This document shows positions 58,330-64,000 of a stretch of DNA of 64,000 nt, one piece after another; within the stretch, counting starts at the first letter, position 1, and each line of letters opens with the position of its first letter. This DNA comes from Callorhinus ursinus (taxonomy: Eukaryota > Chordata > Mammalia > Carnivora > Otariidae): contig NW_020312827.1 in the NCBI RefSeq assembly GCF_003265705.1, forward strand, positions 18,487,618-18,551,617, given 5' to 3'. A model generated the notes under the pieces. It had not been told where the DNA came from and did no database searches. It saw nothing but the letters and a program-made list of their open reading frames with translations. Position numbers and translations under genes: made by a program.

Positions 58330-60680
58330 TCCTGTTTTGAATATTTTCCGTCCTGGCTCACTGTCCCTTTCTTCCATACTATTTCTTCCAGAACACTTGG
58401 TGATTCCAACAGCCACACTGATGAAACTTCCAGCAAATTGGCCTCTCAGTTTAGTGATTTTTCTTGTCTCTCATCTCATCAAAACTACTCAATCTTATGG
58501 TGGTACTCTGGTAAAACTTGTCCCTACTCATGACTTCAGCCCTTCTTAAACTCAATTTCAAAACTTCTACTCCCCACTGATTTCCATCTGGCTAGCTTAC
58601 TCCATCTACTTCCTTGTGCCTGACAATCTTTGCAGCAAGTGACATATATAAAACTTAAGTTCACTTAACCTACTGATACTTAATTCTCCTTGGTTCCAAT
58701 CATCTTCCTCTCCTTCCTCCTTACTCAGCATAAATTCAACAGCCAATTTCACTAAACACTTTTTTTCCTCCTTACATCTTCACAGTCTTTACTCTGTTCT
58801 CATTTTTTTAGTTTGGCAAAGTCATAACCCTGATTTAACCCAATTTTTATCTTACCTTATTCTTGCATTGGTGGCAAGCAAGTGAGAGTGATGAAAAACA
58901 CAGATATGCTGACATCTCTCACTTTAAATTGATAATCACTCATTACAAATAAGTCATATCGGTGCCTCTAGATACTATACTTCTCCCATCTATTTAGTTC
59001 TAAGTCTTCTAAATGATTATTTCATAAATCTGTCCTCTTAATCAAACTCCTGTTCAATATTCACACTTTTGTTTCCTATTTCACTGAACAAATTAAAAAC
59101 AATCTTTATGTGTCCATCACACATGGAGCCATTCACATGCATCCATGTCCATGTGATGTCCCTTTTCTCCTATTCTTCTAGAGGGTATATCTGTGCTCCT
59201 AGTAAAAGTAAACCCTGCTACTTATACACTAAAATCCATCCTGTATTACACACTCAATGACATCACACCAGCATCTTTTTTTTTTTCTCACCTGTATCAT
59301 CAATTTGTTCCCTTTTAACTGGATCTTTCTATCAGTAAAATTAGCTTGTGTTTATCTTTTTTAAAAACTCTTCCAAAAAAAAAAAAAAACTCTTGAACTT
59401 ATCTCTCTCTCCATCTTTTGCTCAATTCCCTCCTTCCTTTTATGGCAACATTTCTGAAAAACAAATCCTTTACTTATTTCCTCCTTAGCTTCTTAAACTT
59501 TTACCATCGCTATGCCCCAGGGCTCATTCCTCATGCTCCTGTTAGCTTGTGTTCCTAGGCCTCCCTGGTAATTCACTTAACATTTTTTGTTTTAGATGCC
59601 CTCTGTATGCTCATAACTAACAAATATATAGCCAAAATCAATTTCCCCTTGAATTCCAGACCTCTAAATCCAACTCCTACTTGATGCTAATCTCCACTCA
59701 ATTGTCTGGTAGTCCTCCTGACCTTTCAACGTTCAGATCTGCTCCTCTCTCCTCCTAATCTATTCCTTCTCTTCTTTATTGTCTCAGTTTGTGGCAACTC
59801 CTTTCTTCCAGTTGCCCAGGTCAAAGACTGTGGAATAACCCTTCCTTCCATTTTTGTCCTTTATATTCCACATTCAATGGGTTAGCATGTCCTGTGGAAT
59901 TTTTATTCATACCACTTTCTGCTATCTAAGCAAAAAGTACTATTGCCCTATTCCCATGAACTATGATCTTTTGCTCAGTGTTTTGCTTACAGGTTCCAAA
60001 CTGATGTCTGTGTTTCTACCCTTGAGCACCATTAAGTCTGGTCTTGATATTGCAGCTAGAATGATTCTATGAAAACTAGGTCAGATCCTCTTGCCTCTTT
60101 GCTCAGTGCCTTCTAATTGTTCTTCATCTTACCCAGAGGAAAAGTCAAAGTCCTTACAATGACACATAAACCCTTCCAGGTCTTGATTTCTGTCACTCTC
60201 TGACTCATATCCTACTACTAACTCCATTCTTCTCTCTACTTTGAACATGGAAAGCACGTTTCAGCCTCAAGACCTTTGCACCCACTGTTCCTTCTGCCTA
60301 GAGTGCAATTCCCCTAGATAGCCATTTCACTCACTTCCTCACAAGTTGCAGGTCTTTATGCCAGTAGAATTTGCTCATAAAGACTCCCATAATCCCCTAC
60401 ATAAAACTAGAGCACAGCCAGTCCCTCACATAACCCCTGATTTGTTTCCACAGTAATTCATCCAATCTAACATACTTTATATTTTATTACCTGTATTTTG
60501 GGTGATTTTTTGTTTTGTTTTTTAGTTTTTTATGTGTCCCCTACACTAACATGAATTTCACAAGGGCAGAAAATTTAATCTCTTGTGTTTAACTCTGCAT
60601 CTTGCTCTCCATCCATAGCCCTACCTAGAACAGTGTCCCATTCATGATTCAAATGAATGAATGGATGGATGAATAAAAAG
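58330..60680 (+). mobile_element. Long L2 relic
   Basis: Extended pyrimidine-rich plus-strand LINE-2 similarity. It includes 'ttgatattgcagctagaatgattctatg', 'aggtcagatcctcttgcctctttgctcagtgcc', 'aaacccttccaggtcttgatttctgtcactctctg', 'tttcagcctcaagacctttgcacccactgttccttctgcctagagtgcaattcccc' and 'tcacttcctcacaagttgcagg'. It ends with 'ccctacctagaacagtgtccc...aatgaatgaatggatggatg'. The last 700 bp are convincing; the upstream part (58330-59950) is assigned by continuity and composition. Earlier C/T-rich sequence from 57960 may belong too. Confidence 0.65.
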
Positions 60681-60689
60681 AAATATTAG

Positions 60690-61477
60690 TCCTCATCCAA
60701 TTTTGAGTCTCATGGAAGGAAGCAAAAGAGACAGACGTTTTCAACATTATATGTATATTGTTACACATTGACTGCAGCAAACTCACGGTGTCACAGAGCC
60801 CAAGTGTCCATATATGACACACATTTGGAGAAAAAAAACCCTCCCCACTTCTCTCCAGACCTAGCAATTTATCTTGCAATCCAAAGACCAACATTATTTT
60901 ACAAATGACATTTTTGATGAACAGTGACCATAATGAGATTTCTATGTTATATTTCAGAGCAGAGACTATGAGTCTGAGGTTAAAAAAAAAAATGAGGAAA
61001 CATTGTGTGTGGGGGACAGATCTGCAAAACACTATCTGTGTCTTAGCACACATTAAGCCCTAATTTGGAAGTCTCAGAAACTACTGAAGTACTGACACCT
61101 TTCTGAGGTGTAGCTAGTCTCCAACAATACATAACCCGTGGGGGCTTCTTCCAGAGTTTGGGAATAAGCACTGTGTATGCTCTTATTTTGTAGACATGGG
61201 AAGATAGGGCCTGTGATCATCATTGTACACATTATATAAACTCACCGAAATTTCATTCGTCTGTAAATAGGGTTAAGATCTTAGTTGAGACATCGTGATG
61301 TTACTACCAGGCTATTCACAAGAACTTCTCCCAAAGGCAGGAAGCCGCATACAAGCTGGCTCCATGCTTTATGAAGCTGTTAGTCCCTTCAAACTCTAAT
61401 GGATTTTCACAATGCCTGAATTAAGCATCTTCCTCAACATCACGCATTTAGTTCATTATGGAAGAAATAGAGAATTT
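60690..61477. other. Unassigned sequence
   Basis: No gene or repeat recognised. The 134-codon minus frame at 60649-61053 overlaps the L2 tail and shows no protein features I know. Confidence 0.4.
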
Positions 61478-61659
61478 GGGGGCGCCTGTTTGGCTCAGTC
61501 AGTTAAGTGTCTGCCTTCAGCTCAGGTCATGATCTCCGGGTCCTGGGATTGAGCCCCATATCAGGCTCCCTGCTCAGTGGGGAGTCTGCTTCTCCCTCTG
61601 CTCCTCCCTCCTATTCATGCTCTCTCTCCACTCAAATAAGTAAAATCTTAAAAAAAAAA
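61478..61659 (+). mobile_element. CAN-SINE with imperfect TSD
   Basis: Plus-strand, head 'gggcgcctgtttggctcagtc', B box 'gggattgagccccat', shortened body. Flanks gaaatagagaattt (before) and gaaacatagaattt (after) are a worn TSD. Confidence 0.94.
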
Positions 61660-61673
61660 GAAACATAGAATTT

Positions 61674-63875
61674 TATAGAAATGAATCTTAGAATTATAGT
61701 CCACAACTCTAGGACATTTATTTTACAAACATCTTTTATAAAGGCTTTTTTTTTTCTCTCTGAATGGTTTCTTCTTTAACAAAAAGTAGTAAAACAAATA
61801 TTAAATCATGACCCATTTTATGAGGTTATCTCCGATTATGATATTTTTTACTCTTTGAGGAATATTCTGATCCCTTGTGTAGAACGTTGTACTTGCAGGT
61901 GTCAATAATATCATCATGTGTATTTAGCTCTTTTTATTTATAGTCCTCCCTCTCCTCTAAGAGGGATGACAAAAACTTTATGGGAAGAGAACCACTCCCA
62001 TATTTGCATACCAACTACATTTTGTAGTGGTTTGCACTTAGTGGATTTTTGTTTGAAATTTATAAGTTGTTTGGAAGAAAAAAAAGAAGAAGTATTCTTT
62101 TACTTTCCCCTTATTGCAAGAGTTTGTTGCATGTAGTGTGGTAATATGAGGAGAACTCAAAGTACTGATAGATACAGTTTGATCATTTGGAAGAGCACCT
62201 GTATCTCAAATAAGGGCCATTACTACTTCAAGTGGTAAATGCCATCTTAATAACAATTTTACCTCTATTTGTTGTAGATTAAAATAATTCTGCATACAAA
62301 GGGGGCAACTTTTGAAATAATCTAAGGTTGTATTTGATAAGAAAAAGGGCTTAAAAGCATCAGGAAGACCCAGCTGCCTTACTTAAAAGAAAACCCCTTT
62401 AATACAGGGCTACTTCCATTAGAAAACAAAGACGTCTTCAAAACTAAGTTTACTTTTTTAAAGTATATTTAAAAAAATACATATTTTGATAGGTAATGAG
62501 TCTCATGAGACCAGGGACTCTGTTACTCATCAGTGTTCACCCCAGTCACCAAGAAACACTTTCACCAAGAGTATACATCAGGGAAAGAAATTCTATCTCA
62601 GTGGCTTATCTCTGAAAATGGAGTGACACAGTCCACACAATCAGATGAGGAGAGAGAGGGGTCCAAGTTAACATGTCTATGTCACTGGGGCAACTAGTTC
62701 TATTACATTCATCCCTTTCTGAAAATGTGAACCAGATGGTCTCTGACCATGTCTGACCAGGGGTTTGCATCCAAGAGGAAACCTTGCCTTTGTTTGTATC
62801 TGCTGTTAGCAGGGGCTTCATTATCTTTAACTCCCCCAAGAGCATTCTAAATGGCATTTGGAGAAAAAAAAAATGATTAGAAATTTGGAAGCAGGGAATC
62901 TGCCAATCTGCTGTATTTCTGACAACTACAGAGATCAGATGCTCAATACCACCAAGCAGAGGCAACTGGGTCAAGGATAGAACTTGTAATACAAAATAGT
63001 TTATTTATCGAGCTCCAACATTTAGATATAAGCTGTCACTGCTTCATGGCAAGATGTCTTCCCTTCCTCCCCACCTTGCTCAAAGGAGCTGTCAGGTCAG
63101 GAAAGGGGAAAAATAAAACAAATGTTTTTTCTCTTTTCGATTTCCCAGCAGGGAAGCCCTGTTGAAATGCCAGGCATGCCCTGCTGCTTTCTGCATCAAC
63201 AGATGGCAGAAGGCTGCATTCCTTATGTTTGTTTCCCATTCAGCAAATTGCAGGTCACATCTGGTCTAGCCTCTGCTTGGTCTGAGCAGATGGGGAGTTC
63301 ACATTCTTTAAAGGTGGCTGGCTTAAAAAAAATAAGGAAAAAAATGTGAAAAAGAATAGAAATAAAAGAGAAAGACAGAGAAGCCTTTAAAATGGTGACA
63401 AGGAAATCTGAACAGCTGGTATGATTTCCGTATCAGCAAACCATTTACCCAGACCTCAGCCAACAATAAGTGGGACAGAATCACACTTAGAGACAGCTAA
63501 GCAATCCAGGACAGCAAAGCATAATCTTCCAGATGTAGCAAAGAAGATACACACACAATGCCATTTTACCCTCCAGAGATTCTATGGTTTACATGTTTTT
63601 CTACCCTGATTTTTACAAGTGAGCTTCAGGAAAACCATTTATGCTTTATAGTTTTAAAATACACTTCTACTATTTGTTATAAATCACCCTAACTCTTCTT
63701 GGAAGATTGTTAAAATTGACCAACATTCTGCTAAATGACCATCAGGCAAAACAGTTGACCAGAGGAATCATGGTTATGGGCTTCAGGACAGGAAGAATGT
63801 TCTTGAGCTACCCTTGCAATATTGAGAAACAGTTCTCAAATTTGGACGTTCAGGATAATCAGCAGTTGTGGTTAT
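61674..63875. other. Unassigned, repeat-poor sequence
   Basis: 2.2 kb with no named repeat recognised. The 122-codon minus frame 62606-62974 and pairs of 60-75-codon frames near 63.0-63.6 kb have no recognisable protein features. Confidence 0.35.
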
Positions 63876-63899
63876 TATATATATATATATATATATATA
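63876..63899. repeat. (AT)n tract at assembly gap
   Basis: Alternating AT run that ends at the N gap; the true length is unknown. Confidence 0.95.
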
Positions 63900-63999
63900 N
63901 NNNNNNNNNNNNNNNNNNNNNNNNNNNNNNNNNNNNNNNNNNNNNNNNNNNNNNNNNNNNNNNNNNNNNNNNNNNNNNNNNNNNNNNNNNNNNNNNNNN
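63900..63999. other. Assembly gap, exactly 100 N
   Basis: Placeholder-sized gap beginning inside the (AT)n tract. Confidence 0.99.
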
Positions 64000-64000
64000 T

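Noticed and set aside
60649..61053. 134-codon minus-strand frame
   Set aside because: Overlaps an L2 tail at one end, low-complexity hydrophobic composition, no recognisable domain; chance frame.
62606..62974. 122-codon minus-strand frame
   Set aside because: No domain, no promoter or splice evidence; length is within chance expectation for 64 kb on two strands.

Overview
The window looks like a gene-poor, repeat-dense stretch of a carnivoran nuclear genome, most likely an arctoid (bear, pinniped or mustelid relative). The evidence is 18 tRNA-derived CAN-SINE copies plus one older fragment. Many keep the tRNA-like head (GCGCCTGGGTGGCTCAGT), a pyrimidine-rich body, an AATAAA-type A-rich tail and target-site duplications (TSDs). 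There are also several carnivore-type LINE-1 (L1) 3' ends with the G-rich 3'UTR and the terminal GGTGATTAACATAA tail. I see no dog-specific SINE form, so a canid is unlikely. Assigning families from memory without an alignment tool limits how finely the ancient copies can be named.

No protein-coding gene, tRNA, rRNA, CRISPR array, operon or prokaryotic feature is supported. Open frames recognisable as protein are decayed L1 ORF2; the rest are short chance frames. The best unexplained frame is 120 codons at 4287-4649 with a good Kozak context, reported only as a candidate.

Layout: 1-1160 is an old L1 3' end split by a young SINE. 2725-3324 is an MLT1-type LTR followed by an L2 tail. 5220-9050 is a long ancient L1 on the minus strand, broken by a younger L1 fragment and an LTR-like piece. 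9240-10080 is an L2 split by a SINE, followed by two more SINEs. 14016-16453 is a carnivore L1 with a 5' inversion and a 17-bp TSD. 17-19 kb holds L2 and MIR remnants. 20.6-21.3 kb holds two SINEs in opposite orientation. 21.9-27.3 kb is mostly unassigned, with one CpG-rich pocket. 27280-28860 is an ancient L1 carrying nested MER5A and MLT1A insertions. 32.3-33.7 kb holds SINEs and an L1 containing a 100-N gap. 33.7-41.9 kb is mainly unassigned AT-rich sequence with an old L1 3' end. 41.9-49.4 kb is the densest SINE/L1 cluster. 50.8-51.3 kb is an LTR-like repeat, 54.2 kb a third inverted L1, and 55 kb a MER1-type hAT fossil. 58.3-60.7 kb is a long pyrimidine-rich L2 relic. The window ends in an (AT)n tract and a second 100-N gap.

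Nothing here forms a new multi-gene system. The most interesting signal is in the retrotransposon record. Three of six clearly carnivore-type L1 insertions carry a 5' inversion (twin priming), and two of these begin their inverted segment at the same A-rich site in the L1 3'UTR. There are also a poly(A)-only insertion with its own TSD, a SINE with an internal duplication around its B-box, a 36-bp direct repeat with exactly 600-bp spacing, and a few repeat-free stretches that could be conserved noncoding DNA.
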